Shown here piece after piece: positions 53,567-62,290 of a stretch of 64,000 bases of DNA. Under the pieces are notes generated by a model, which was not told where the DNA came from, ran no database searches, and saw nothing but the letters and a program-made list of their open reading frames with translations. How positions within the stretch are numbered: position 1 is the first letter of the stretch; every line of letters starts with the position of its first letter. Source of the stretch: Oscillospiraceae bacterium (GTDB lineage Bacteria > Bacillota > Clostridia > Oscillospirales > Oscillospiraceae); assembly GCA_015067615.1 (NCBI GenBank), contig SVMD01000013.1, positions 1 through 64,000 on the forward strand, written 5' to 3'. The translations under genes were made by a program, and so were the position numbers.

Positions 53567-54910
53567 ATGACGAAAATTGACATTTACTCCGGTTTCCTGG
53601 GTGCCGGTAAGACCACCCTCATCAAGAAGATGATCCAGGAAGCCTACGCGGGCCAGAAACTGGTCCTGATTGAGAACGAGTTCGGCGAGATCGGCATCGA
53701 CGGCGGCTTCCTGCAGGAGGCCGGCATCAACATCACCGAGATGAACTCCGGCTGCATCTGCTGCTCCCTGGTGGGCGACTTCGGCAAGGCACTGACTCAG
53801 GTGATTACCGAGTACAACCCCGACCGGATCGTCATCGAGCCCTCCGGCGTGGGCAAGCTGTCCGATGTCATCGGCGCTGTGGAGAAGGTGACCAATGACG
53901 AAGTGACCCTGGGCTACACTGTGGCTGTCTGTGACGCCGGCAAGGTGAAGGTCTACATGAAGAACTTCGGCGAGTTCTACAACAACCAGATCGAGACCGC
54001 TTCCACCATCATCCTGTCCCGCACCGATTCCGTGCCCCAGAACAAGCTGGACGCTTCCGTTGCCCTGATCCGGGAGCACAACGACAAGGCTACCATCGTC
54101 ACCACCCCCTGGGGCCAGCTGACCGGTGCGCAGCTGCTGGAGGCCATGGAGGGCCAGGCAACCCTGGCTGCTGAGCTGGCCAAGCTGGAGGCTGAGCACA
54201 AGCATCACCACCACCATCACCATGAGCATGGCGAGCACTGCACCTGCGGCTGCCATGACCATGAAGAGCACGAGCATCACCACCATCATGATCATGAAGA
54301 AGGCTGCTGCTGCGGTCACCATGACCACGAGCACCATCATCACGAGGAAGAGCATCACTGCTGCGGCCACCACCATGGCGATGAGGGCTGCCATGAGCAC
54401 CACCACGGCCATGTGGAGGAGCACGAGTGTGCCCATCACCATCATGACCACGAGGAGCACGAGCACCACCATCATCACGAGCATGGTGAGCATTGCGGCT
54501 GCGGTCACCACCATGACCACGAGCACCATCATGAGCATGGCGAGCATTGCGGCTGCGGCCATCACCACGACCATGAGCATCATCATGAGCATGGCGAGCA
54601 TTGCTCCTGCGGCCATGACCACCATCATCACCATGCCGACGAGGTGTTCACCTCCTGGGGCGTGGAGACCCACAAGAAGTTTGACCGTGCCTTTGTTGAG
54701 GCGTGCCTGAAGCAGCTGGATTCCGGCAAGTACGGCATTGTCCTGCGGGCCAAGGGCATCATTGAGGCCACCGACGGCAGCTGGATCCACTTCGACATGG
54801 TTCCCGAGGAGTACGACGTCCGTGTGGGCGGCGCCGCCATCACCGGCAAGCTCTGCGTCATCGGCTCCAAGCTGGACGAGAAGGGCATCGCCGCCCTGTT
54901 CGGGGTGTAA
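53567..54910 (+). CDS. CobW/COG0523 GTPase with His/Cys-rich insert
   Basis: This 447-residue protein is a G3E GTPase: the G1 motif GFLGAGKT at 9-16 and the family metal-binding CxCC (SGCICC, C63/C65/C66). A His/Cys-rich insert of about 145 residues (about 212-358) follows the GTPase domain, with repeated EHGEHCGCG units, and then a CobW C-terminal domain (about 360-447). These proteins insert or supply metals, often zinc or cobalt, in the cytoplasm. GAAGGTG precedes ATG 53567; an earlier GTG lacks a ribosome binding site. It is three bases ahead of a second CobW-like gene. Confidence 0.88.
   Translation: MTKIDIYSGFLGAGKTTLIKKMIQEAYAGQKLVLIENEFGEIGIDGGFLQEAGINITEMNSGCICCSLVGDFGKALTQVITEYNPDRIVIEPSGVGKLSDVIGAVEKVTNDEVTLGYTVAVCDAGKVKVYMKNFGEFYNNQIETASTIILSRTDSVPQNKLDASVALIREHNDKATIVTTPWGQLTGAQLLEAMEGQATLAAELAKLEAEHKHHHHHHHEHGEHCTCGCHDHEEHEHHHHHDHEEGCCCGHHDHEHHHHEEEHHCCGHHHGDEGCHEHHHGHVEEHECAHHHHDHEEHEHHHHHEHGEHCGCGHHHDHEHHHEHGEHCGCGHHHDHEHHHEHGEHCSCGHDHHHHHADEVFTSWGVETHKKFDRAFVEACLKQLDSGKYGIVLRAKGIIEATDGSWIHFDMVPEEYDVRVGGAAITGKLCVIGSKLDEKGIAALFGV
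54479..54640. repeat. 54-bp tandem repeats encoding EHGEHC units
   Basis: Three direct copies begin at 54479, 54533 and 54587, each encoding about 18 residues of a His/Cys motif; the last is diverged. They lie within the His-rich insert of the CobW gene. Confidence 0.8.
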
Positions 54911-54913
54911 GCC

Positions 54914-55858
54914 ATGCAGCAGATCCCTGTATATGTCTTTACCGGCTTCCTGGATTCCGGTAAGACGAAATTTATCCAGGAGACCTTTGAGGACCCGCGG
55001 TTCAACGCAGGCGAGCGGACATTGCTGCTGGCCTTTGAGGAGGGCGAAGAGGAGTACGACTTCTCCACCTATCCCCACCAGAATGTGTTTCTGGAAGTGC
55101 TGGACCAGGCCACCGTCACCACCAAGGAGCTGGCTGCCCTGGCTAAGAAGCACAAGGTGGAGCGGGTTGTGGCGGAGCTGAACGGCATGCAGCAGATCGG
55201 CGACCTGTATATGCGCTTTCCCGAGGAGTGGGTGGTGGCCCAGGAGGTCATGTTCGCCGACTCCACTACCTTCCAGGCCTACAACGCCAATATGCGCAAC
55301 CTCATGATGGACAAGATGGTGGGCGCCCAGATGATCGTCTTTAACCGCATGGAAAAGGGCGCAGATGTGATGCCCTTCCATAAGATCGCCCGAGCGGCCA
55401 ACCGCCGGGTGGACATCCTCTACGATTACACCGACGGCACCACCCAGTTCGACGAGATCGAGGATCCGCTGCCCTTCGATATCAACGCCCCTGTGATCCA
55501 GGTGAAGGACGAGGATTTCGCCATCTGGTACCGGGACGTGTCCGAGGAGCCTCAGAAGTACGACGGCAAGACCGTCCGCTTCAAGGCCCAGGTGGCTATG
55601 CTGAAGCGGGACAAGGACAATATGTTCGCCCCGGGCCGGTTCGTCATGACCTGCTGCGTGGACGATATCCAGTTCTGCGGCATTCCCTGCCGTTACGCCG
55701 GCAGCAAGACTCTGGAATCCCGCTCCTGGGTCATGGTCACCGCCAAGATCAGCGCTGAGAAGCACCGGCTGTACAAGGGCGATATCGGCCCCGTGCTGAC
55801 GGCTCTTTCCGTGGAAAAGAACGCCGTGCCCGCCAATCCTGACGTGGCAGAATTCTAA
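54914..55858 (+). CDS. CobW-like GTPase fused to a TIGR03943/DUF1980-like domain
   Basis: The first 185 residues are a G3E-type GTPase with G1 GFLDSGKT at 11-18, though the typical CxCC is missing. The last 130 residues (WYRDVSEEPQKYDGKTVRF, then MTCCVDDIQFCG) resemble the DUF1980/YcgQ family, usually found next to a DUF318 permease. No permease gene is near. It starts 3 bp after the first CobW gene's stop, so they are one operon. It may hand metal between proteins. Confidence 0.8.
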   Translation: MQQIPVYVFTGFLDSGKTKFIQETFEDPRFNAGERTLLLAFEEGEEEYDFSTYPHQNVFLEVLDQATVTTKELAALAKKHKVERVVAELNGMQQIGDLYMRFPEEWVVAQEVMFADSTTFQAYNANMRNLMMDKMVGAQMIVFNRMEKGADVMPFHKIARAANRRVDILYDYTDGTTQFDEIEDPLPFDINAPVIQVKDEDFAIWYRDVSEEPQKYDGKTVRFKAQVAMLKRDKDNMFAPGRFVMTCCVDDIQFCGIPCRYAGSKTLESRSWVMVTAKISAEKHRLYKGDIGPVLTALSVEKNAVPANPDVAEF

Positions 55859-55865
55859 ACAGCTT

Positions 55866-55898
55866 ATCCGGTGCAGAATTTCTGCACCGGATTTTTTC
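55866..55898 (+). terminator. Terminator of the cobW pair
   Basis: ATCCGGTGCAGA/TCTGCACCGGAT with a short AT loop, followed by TTTTTCTTT. Confidence 0.85.
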
Positions 55899-55905
55899 TT
55901 TCTAC

Positions 55906-55961
55906 TTGACAATGTCGAATATCGAGAATATACTGTAAGTAAGAAATGTCGATATTCGAGA
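55906..55961 (+). promoter_or_regulatory. PadR promoter with two operator-like palindromes
   Basis: A perfect TTGACA (55906-55911) and TATACT (55929-55934) are 17 bp apart. TGTCGAATATCGAGA (55913-55927) fills the spacer, and TGTCGATATTCGAGA (55947-55961) follows the -10. The cores TCGAATATCGA and TCGATATTCGA are reverse complements of one another. The centres are 34 bp apart. Confidence 0.8.
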
Positions 55962-55976
55962 TAAGGAGTGATTACG

Positions 55977-56300
55977 ATGCCCAGAGCGAAATTCCAAACC
56001 CTGACGGAGCAGATGTTTTATATCCTGCTGTGCCTGAAGAATGAGTGCTGCGGCATGGACATCATGGACCGGATCCCTGCCATGACTGCTGGCCGGGTCA
56101 ACGTGGGTTCCGGAACCCTCTATAACCTCCTGGAGCAGTTTCAGCAGGAGGGGATGATCCGGGAGACAAGAGTGGAGGGCCGCCGCAGAAGCTACATCCT
56201 GACAGCTAAGGGGGCGGAAACCCTGGAAACCGAGTACCAGCGGATCCGTTGGCAGATGAACGACTTCGAGCGCATCATGCGGAAGGAGGAAGGAAAATGA
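55977..56300 (+). CDS. PadR-family transcriptional regulator
   Basis: The 107-residue protein is a small PadR with a winged helix: YILLCLKNECCGMDIMDRI, then GSGTLYNLLEQFQQEGMI, and RRSYILTAKG. It typically represses its own operon. ATG 55977 has AAGGAGTG 7 bp upstream. It overlaps the first DUF2812 gene by four bases (ATGA). PadR plus DUF2812 is a common pairing in Clostridia. The operator pair in its promoter suggests autoregulation. Confidence 0.9.
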   Translation: MPRAKFQTLTEQMFYILLCLKNECCGMDIMDRIPAMTAGRVNVGSGTLYNLLEQFQQEGMIRETRVEGRRRSYILTAKGAETLETEYQRIRWQMNDFERIMRKEEGK

Positions 56301-57685
56301 GACAGACCAAGCGTGTTATGACCCAGTTCTGCTTCTATGACCGGACCGGCATTGAGAAAATGCTGGAAAAGCAGGCGGCAAAGGGCTGGATGCTGGAATC
56401 CATCGGCCAGCTCAGCTGGAACTACCGGCGGACCGAACCCAAACAGGTGCATTTTGCCGTGACCTACTATCCCAACGCCTCCATGTTCGATCCATATCCC
56501 ACCGTGGGGGAGGAGCTGTACCAGGAATTCGTGTCCCATTCCGGCTGGCGGTTCGTAGCCTCCAACGCCCAGCTGCAGATATTCTGCTCCGAGGCGGAGA
56601 CTCCGGTGCCCATTGAGACGGATCCCATGGTGGAGCTGCAGAATATTCACAAAGCGGTGAAAAAGAGCTACCTGCCCGGCTATTATCTCATGATCGCCGC
56701 CGCAACCATGAATCTGATTTTGATGGGCTGGCGGTTGTACGAAAATTTTACCGGCACATTGGCCAATAACGCAAATCTGTTTACCATCCTGTGCTGGACT
56801 GTGCTGTTCGGCATGGAGCTGACGGAAATCCTGTCTTACTACCTCTGGCGCCGGAAGGCCCTGCGGGCTGCCGAGACCGATGGCTCCTTTGTGGAAACCC
56901 ATAACCGCAACAATATCACCTGGGTGATTCTGGCAGTGGTGTCGGCGGCGTTGATTCTGACACTGACCTCCATCACCCCTAAGGCTGCTTATGTGGCGGT
57001 TGTAATGCTGGTGCTGATGTTCGCCGCCGTGGCGCTGGTGCTGCTGTTTACCCAGTGGATGAAAAAGACCGGCTTTTCCCGGGAGGATAACAAGGCTTAT
57101 ACCATTCTGGCAACGGTGTTTATCAGTCTGGCCCTTACCGGCGTGGCTACCTGGGTAGTAGCGGGGATTTTTGACCGGCACCAGGAGGATATTCATGTCC
57201 GGGATACCTATGAGATCAATGGCGTGACATTCACCCGCTACGGCGACGACGTGCCCCTGACGGTGGCTGAACTCACCGGGGAGGATACGGTGAACTATTC
57301 CACCTATAAAACCTTCAATTCCTCCATCCTGATCGATCAGCTGGTTGCCAATCAGCACCCGGATTTCCTCAGCGGCCAGGGCGAAAGCCTACGCTATGTG
57401 GTGATAGAGGTGAAATTTGCACCCCTGTTTGAATTCTGCCTGCGGGAATATCTGACCATGGCCCACGACCAGCAGGTTACAGACATCTTCGGAAATACAT
57501 ATTGCAGGGAATTCCAACCCATCGACCCCACTGACTGGGGCGCTGACCGGGCCTGGCAGCTGTACGACAGGGAAGAGGCCCTTACGGAATATCTGTTGGT
57601 CTACGGAAACCGCATCGTGAATTTCGACTTCAGCCTGGAGCCCACCCAGGAACAAAAGGATATGGTAAAAGCGCGCTTCGGATAG
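56297..57685 (+). CDS. DUF2812 membrane protein, paralogue 1
   Basis: The 462-residue protein has an N-terminal DUF2812 domain (about 1-130; FYDRTGIEKMLEKQAAKGWM) and then about four membrane helices around 140-300, with a soluble C-terminal domain of about 150 residues. Function is unknown; it is controlled by the neighbouring PadR. It overlaps the PadR gene and is a tandem duplicate of the next gene (both have GADRxWQLY/F near the end). Confidence 0.83.
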   Translation: MRQTKRVMTQFCFYDRTGIEKMLEKQAAKGWMLESIGQLSWNYRRTEPKQVHFAVTYYPNASMFDPYPTVGEELYQEFVSHSGWRFVASNAQLQIFCSEAETPVPIETDPMVELQNIHKAVKKSYLPGYYLMIAAATMNLILMGWRLYENFTGTLANNANLFTILCWTVLFGMELTEILSYYLWRRKALRAAETDGSFVETHNRNNITWVILAVVSAALILTLTSITPKAAYVAVVMLVLMFAAVALVLLFTQWMKKTGFSREDNKAYTILATVFISLALTGVATWVVAGIFDRHQEDIHVRDTYEINGVTFTRYGDDVPLTVAELTGEDTVNYSTYKTFNSSILIDQLVANQHPDFLSGQGESLRYVVIEVKFAPLFEFCLREYLTMAHDQQVTDIFGNTYCREFQPIDPTDWGADRAWQLYDREEALTEYLLVYGNRIVNFDFSLEPTQEQKDMVKARFG

Positions 57686-57700
57686 TAGGGGAGTAAACCT

Positions 57701-59017
57701 ATGAGACAGAATAAAGCCATAATTCCCACCTTTGAATTCCATGACCGGACCGGCATCCAAAATTATCTGGAAAAACAGGCAGAAAAGGGCTGGATGCTGA
57801 CGCAGCTGGGAAAATACCGCTGGAAATTCCAGCGGACAGAACCCAGGAAGCTCCATTTTGCCGTGGTCTACTTCCCAGAAGCGGATCTGTTTGACCCGGC
57901 CCCCGGAGAGGCAGAGGTAACCTTCCGGGAATTCTGCGCCCACAGCGGCTGGATTTTGGCAGGTGCCAATGCCCAGATGCAGATTTTCTATTCCGAGCAG
58001 GAAGACCCCACCCCCATCGAAACGGATCCGCTTCTGGAGGTGGAGAATATCCACAGAGCCATGAAGCGCGGGAGCCTCCCCGGCTACTGGCTGCTGATTC
58101 TCAGCGCACTGCTGAACCTTTTTGTTCAGGGAATGGCAATTCACAACGACGTAATACAGTATCTCTCCCACAATATCAATCTGCTCATGGCGGCAAACTG
58201 GAGCATTCTGCTGTTCCTGGTTGTTTATCATCTGGTACATTACCATCGGTGGCACAGAAAAGCGGTGATCATGGCCCGGAATCAGAACCTGTTTCCGGAA
58301 ACCCGAAGCGCCCGGTCGCTGACCAATATCCTGACAGCGCTGCTGGGCCTGGGCTTTCTGGTGGTGATCGTGACCATGGAAAACCGCGGCCAGGCATTGC
58401 TGCTGATCCTCTCTGTGGCGGCGGTCTATGGCATCATGACTCTGACAGAGCTGGTGCGGAAGAAAATGCAGAAAGACGGCTGGGATGCTCCCACCAACCG
58501 AAAGACCACCCTGATCACCACGGTGGTGCTGGTTCTGGTCCTGTATTTTGTTCTGGCACCTGCCATGGCGGATGTGCTGGATGTGGATACGCAGAAGGAC
58601 AGGGAAGAAACCCTGGCTGTGACCATCTGGGAGCTTCTGGGCGGCGATGCGGAGGATTACGGTGTCTTTTACCTGACGGATCAGGAATCCATTCTGCTGA
58701 AATACCAGCATATTCATCAGTTCCCTGAGGAAATAATCCGTACTGATCTGCAATACGAGCTTGTGAATGTGAAAATGCCCTTCCTTTACGAATTCTGCCT
58801 GGAGCGTTTGATGGGGGTTCCGCCATACATAGAAAACGGTGCCTATCGGGAGATCGATCCTACTCCCTGGGGCGCTGACCGGGTCTGGCAGCTGTTCGAG
58901 GGAGAAAATCCGCGGGACTGGTATGTACTGTGCTACGGTGATACCATCCTGGAAATCATCCCAACCTGGGCGTTTACCGAGGAACAGATTGCAATCATTG
59001 CAGAGTCAATGAAATAA
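57701..59017 (+). CDS. DUF2812 membrane protein, paralogue 2
   Basis: The 438-residue protein has the same layout as its neighbour: DUF2812 at the start (FHDRTGIQNYLEKQAEKGWM), about four membrane helices in the middle and a C-terminal domain ending in a GADRVWQLF motif. The two share perhaps a third of their residues by eye. It follows the first with 15 bp and GGGGAG. Function unknown; third gene of the PadR operon. Confidence 0.83.
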   Translation: MRQNKAIIPTFEFHDRTGIQNYLEKQAEKGWMLTQLGKYRWKFQRTEPRKLHFAVVYFPEADLFDPAPGEAEVTFREFCAHSGWILAGANAQMQIFYSEQEDPTPIETDPLLEVENIHRAMKRGSLPGYWLLILSALLNLFVQGMAIHNDVIQYLSHNINLLMAANWSILLFLVVYHLVHYHRWHRKAVIMARNQNLFPETRSARSLTNILTALLGLGFLVVIVTMENRGQALLLILSVAAVYGIMTLTELVRKKMQKDGWDAPTNRKTTLITTVVLVLVLYFVLAPAMADVLDVDTQKDREETLAVTIWELLGGDAEDYGVFYLTDQESILLKYQHIHQFPEEIIRTDLQYELVNVKMPFLYEFCLERLMGVPPYIENGAYREIDPTPWGADRVWQLFEGENPRDWYVLCYGDTILEIIPTWAFTEEQIAIIAESMK

Positions 59018-59105
59018 CGAACAAAATTTCGAAAATAATAAAAATAAGTAGTGCATTTTCTGAAAGGCTGTGCTATAATACAGAAAACGAAAGGGGGGCT
59101 GCGAT

Positions 59106-60368
59106 ATGTATCAGCCTTTGGCCGATCTTCTGCGGCCCACAACTTTGGACGAGGTCTTCGGCCAGGAGCATATCCTGGGCAAGGGGGCTGTGCTGCGGCG
59201 GCTTATCGACTCCGGCAAGGTGCCCAACATGGTCTTCTACGGCCCCAGCGGCACCGGCAAGACCACAGTTGCCAATATCATCGCCAAGCAGACCAACCGG
59301 ACCCTCTATAAGCTCAACGCCACCACCGCTTCCACCGCCGACATCAAGGAGATCGTGTCCCAGCTGGACACCTTCATGGCCCCCAACGGTGTGCTGCTGT
59401 ACCTGGACGAGATCCAGTCCTTCAACAAAAAGCAGCAGCAGTCCCTGCTGGAACATATCGAAAACGGCAAGATCACCCTCATCGCCTCCACCACGGAGAA
59501 TCCCTACTTCTACGTCTTCAACGCAATCTTAAGCCGTTCCACGGTCTTTGAGTTCAAGCAGATCGATTCTGCTGCTGCCCTGAAGGCCGTGAAGCGGGCT
59601 GTGGAGCATATGGAGCAGCGGACCGCCTTGCAGGCTGTTCCCGAGGAGGGTGCCCTGGAATACATCGCCGGCGCCTGCGGCGGAGACCTGCGCAAGGCCC
59701 TGAACGCTGTGGAGGTGCTGTTCTCCGCCGGAATTCCCGATGGCGACAAGCTGAATCTAACCCTGGCGGATGCCAAGGCCGTGACCCAGAAAAGCGCCCT
59801 CCGGGCTGACCGGGACGGCGACAACTTCTACGACCTGCTGTCTGCCCTCCAAAAGTCAATCCGGGGCTCCGACCCGGATGCCGCCTGCCACTATCTGGCC
59901 CGGCTCCTGGAAGCGGGACAGATGCAGGCCGCCTGCCGACGGCTCATGGTCATTGCGGCGGAGGACGTTGGCCTGGCCTTCCCTCAGATCATCCCCATCG
60001 TCAATGCCTGTGTGGATATGGCCCTGAAATTAGGCATGCCGGAGGCCCGGATCCCTCTGGGTGACGCGGCTGTGCTGATGGCCACCTCTCCCAAATCCAA
60101 TTCCGGCCATATCGCACTGGACTCCGCTCTGACGGATGTGCGCAAAGGGCGTGGACTGGGCTTCCCCCGGCAGCTGCAGAACGTCCATGCGGACACCTAC
60201 ACCCAGGAGCGGGAGCAGGGCTATCTGTACCCCCACGATTACCCCAACCACTGGGTAAAGCAGCAGTATCTGCCCGACGATCTGGAAGGTACCCGATACT
60301 ACGAATACGGCCCCAACAAGCTGGAGCAGGCAGCGAAGGTTTACTGGGACGCCATCAAAGGAAGATAA
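59106..60368 (+). CDS. rarA: Replication-associated recombination protein RarA (MgsA)
   Basis: RarA is a AAA+ ATPase of the clamp-loader type, active at stalled replication forks. The 420-residue protein has Walker A GPSGTGKT at 46-53, Walker B LLYLDEIQ at about 97, sensor TTENPYF, and the C-terminal tetramerisation region (AEDVGLAFPQ, YPHDYPNHWVKQQYLP). The ATG follows GAAAGGGGGG. A minus-10-like TATAAT is at 59074-59079. It precedes a DUF951 gene. Confidence 0.94.
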   Translation: MYQPLADLLRPTTLDEVFGQEHILGKGAVLRRLIDSGKVPNMVFYGPSGTGKTTVANIIAKQTNRTLYKLNATTASTADIKEIVSQLDTFMAPNGVLLYLDEIQSFNKKQQQSLLEHIENGKITLIASTTENPYFYVFNAILSRSTVFEFKQIDSAAALKAVKRAVEHMEQRTALQAVPEEGALEYIAGACGGDLRKALNAVEVLFSAGIPDGDKLNLTLADAKAVTQKSALRADRDGDNFYDLLSALQKSIRGSDPDAACHYLARLLEAGQMQAACRRLMVIAAEDVGLAFPQIIPIVNACVDMALKLGMPEARIPLGDAAVLMATSPKSNSGHIALDSALTDVRKGRGLGFPRQLQNVHADTYTQEREQGYLYPHDYPNHWVKQQYLPDDLEGTRYYEYGPNKLEQAAKVYWDAIKGR

Positions 60369-60370
60369 CC

Positions 60371-60556
60371 ATGGATATTCAGTTAAACGACATTCTGGTC
60401 ATGAAAAAGGCCCATCCCTGCGGTGAAAAGCGCTGGAAGGTCCTGCGCACCGGCGCGGACTTCCGGCTCAAATGCCTGGGCTGCGGCCACGAGGTCATGA
60501 CGCCCCGGTTCAAGGCTGAGAAAAACATCCGGCAGGTAGTCCGGGAACAAAAGTAA
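60371..60556 (+). CDS. DUF951 family protein
   Basis: The 61-residue protein has the DUF951 motif DILVMKKAHPCGEKRWKVLRTGADFRLKC (in parts) and a second Cys pair CLGCGHEV, suggesting a small zinc-binding protein. Function unknown. Its ATG is 2 bp after the rarA stop, so it is translated with it. A strong terminator follows. Confidence 0.87.
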   Translation: MDIQLNDILVMKKAHPCGEKRWKVLRTGADFRLKCLGCGHEVMTPRFKAEKNIRQVVREQK

Positions 60557-60567
60557 TCGACGTGCTT

Positions 60568-60602
60568 ATCCCCCGGCGGAGAAAATCCGCCGGGGGATTT
60601 TT
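60568..60602 (+). terminator. Terminator after rarA-DUF951
   Basis: ATCCCCCGGCGGA, GAAAA, TCCGCCGGGGGAT followed by TTTTT. Confidence 0.9.
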
Positions 60603-60735
60603 GCGCCCGCGGAAGCCTGCCGCTGAAATGGCACGGTGCAGGACTAAACTTGCGGCAGGGCTGGTCAAGCGTTGCGACCGGTTTTTTAGCCCTGCTGGGG
60701 TAAACTGAAGCCACAAAGCTACAGGGGGTGGATGC

Positions 60736-61503
60736 TTGACCGTATATCTGGATTTGGTGGTGGGGCTGAATTTTCTGGTGGATCTTCTGCTGCTTCTGGG
60801 CACCAACCGACTCTGCGGCTTCGCACCGGGAGGGCTGCGGACTGCCGGGGCGGCGCTGCTGGGGGCAGTATATGGGGCAGCGTGCATGCTTCCCCGGTTT
60901 TCATTTCTGGGCAGCACCCTCTGGCGGCTGATCTTCCTGGGACTCATGGGAATTCTGGCCTTCGGCATGAACCAAAGCGCCTGGAAGCGGACAGGGATCT
61001 TCGTGCTTCTGAGCATGGCCATGGGCGGTATTGCCATGGGCATGGGAAAAGGAGAGATCCCCATGCTGCTTCTGTCGGCAGCCTCTGTTTGGATCCTGTG
61101 CCGCATCGGCTTCGGGGGAACCGTGGGCGGAAAGACGTACATACCCATAACCGTAACGGAAGGGGACCGGAGCGTATCGGTGATCGCCCTGAAGGATACG
61201 GGCAATTCCCTCCGGGATCCCATCTCCGGGGAGCAGGTGCTGATCCTGGGGCCGGAGATGGGGGAGAAGCTGCTGGGTTTATCCGCGGCGGCACTGTCAA
61301 GTCCTCTGGAAACGATGCTGACCCATCCGGGGCTGCGGCTGATCCCCTACAACGCCGTGGGGCAGCCCGGGGGAATGCTGCTGGGGAAGCGCTTTTCCCG
61401 GGTACGGATCGGGGATCATTGGGCTTCGGCGGTCATCGCCTTTGCCCCGGAAAAAATCGGTGTGGGAACCATGTATCAGGCTTTGGCGGGAGGGAATTGC
61501 TGA
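60736..61503 (+). CDS. spoIIGA: Sigma-E processing peptidase SpoIIGA
   Basis: SpoIIGA is the aspartic protease that activates pro-sigma-E in the mother cell. The 255-residue protein has about five N-terminal helices (1-125) and a protease domain with DTG (D154 in ALKDTGNS). It is shorter than the Bacillus protein of about 309 residues. A TTG start is used, with GGGGGTGG about 5-6 bp upstream. Its stop overlaps the sigE ATG (TGATG). Confidence 0.92.
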   Translation: MTVYLDLVVGLNFLVDLLLLLGTNRLCGFAPGGLRTAGAALLGAVYGAACMLPRFSFLGSTLWRLIFLGLMGILAFGMNQSAWKRTGIFVLLSMAMGGIAMGMGKGEIPMLLLSAASVWILCRIGFGGTVGGKTYIPITVTEGDRSVSVIALKDTGNSLRDPISGEQVLILGPEMGEKLLGLSAAALSSPLETMLTHPGLRLIPYNAVGQPGGMLLGKRFSRVRIGDHWASAVIAFAPEKIGVGTMYQALAGGNC

Positions 61504-62210
61504 TGGAAAGATTGCTGGAGATTTTGACCATGCTGGGGCTGCTGCCCCGGCAGAGCGTACACTATATCGGCGGCAGCGATGTGCTGCCCGCCCCATTGAA
61601 GGGAATCGACGAGCAGAAAGCCCTGGAAGAGCTGGAACAGGGCCATGAGCAGGCGAAACAAAGACTCATCGAGCATAATCTGCGGCTGGTGGTGTTCATT
61701 GCCCGACGGTTCGAAAATACCGGAATCAATTTAGAGGACCTGATCTCCATCGGCACCATTGGCCTCATCAAGGGCATCAATACCTACCGCCGGGACAGGA
61801 ATATCAAGCTGGCCACCTACGCCTCCCGGTGCATCGAAAATGAGATTCTGATGTACATTCGGAAAACCTCCAACCAGAAGGCGGAAATCTCTCTGGATGA
61901 GCCCATCAACATGGACTGTGACGGCAATGAGCTGGTACTGTCCGACATTCTGGGCACCGATGACAATGTGGTGACCGGCAGACTGGAGGAGGCGGTGGAC
62001 CTGCAGCTGCTGCGTCAGGCCCTGTCCCACCTGCCCCCCCGGGAGCAGGAAATCATCCACATGCGCTACGGACTGGCAGGATACCAGGAGCGGACCCAGA
62101 AGGAGGTCGCGGAATTTTTGGGGATCTCCCAGTCTTATATTTCCCGGCTTGAGAAGAAAATCATGCAGAAATTGAGAAAAGAATTGGTGAAAATGACAAA
62201 TTGCGCTTGA
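61503..62210 (+). CDS. sigE: RNA polymerase sporulation sigma factor SigE
   Basis: Sigma-E is the first mother-cell sigma factor of sporulation. The 235-residue protein has an N-terminal pro-region (about 1-28) and then regions 2 and 4: NLRLVVFIARRFENTGINLEDL, GLIKGINTYRRDRNIKLATYA, and the helix-turn-helix TQKEVAEFLGISQSYISRLEK. It overlaps spoIIGA. The promoter of rex overlaps its end. Confidence 0.95.
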   Translation: MERLLEILTMLGLLPRQSVHYIGGSDVLPAPLKGIDEQKALEELEQGHEQAKQRLIEHNLRLVVFIARRFENTGINLEDLISIGTIGLIKGINTYRRDRNIKLATYASRCIENEILMYIRKTSNQKAEISLDEPINMDCDGNELVLSDILGTDDNVVTGRLEEAVDLQLLRQALSHLPPREQEIIHMRYGLAGYQERTQKEVAEFLGISQSYISRLEKKIMQKLRKELVKMTNCA

Positions 62211-62235
62211 AAACGGTATAAAACTATGATAAAAT
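62207..62235 (+). promoter_or_regulatory. rex promoter
   Basis: TTGAAA and TAAAAT separated by 17 bp; the -35 overlaps the sigE stop codon. Confidence 0.6.
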
Positions 62236-62290
62236 GACTCAATGAAAATAGCGTACAATCTGCGTTTGAGATGAAAGAGGGACCTAATAA

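Noticed and set aside
54205-54640. Repeats that could suggest a CRISPR array
   Set aside because: The units are adjacent coding repeats of 54 bp without unique spacers, and the reading frame is intact.
53447-55912. 821-codon minus-strand ORF opposite the cobW pair
   Set aside because: It consists of Met/Val runs created by His codons read backwards; the plus-strand genes are clear.
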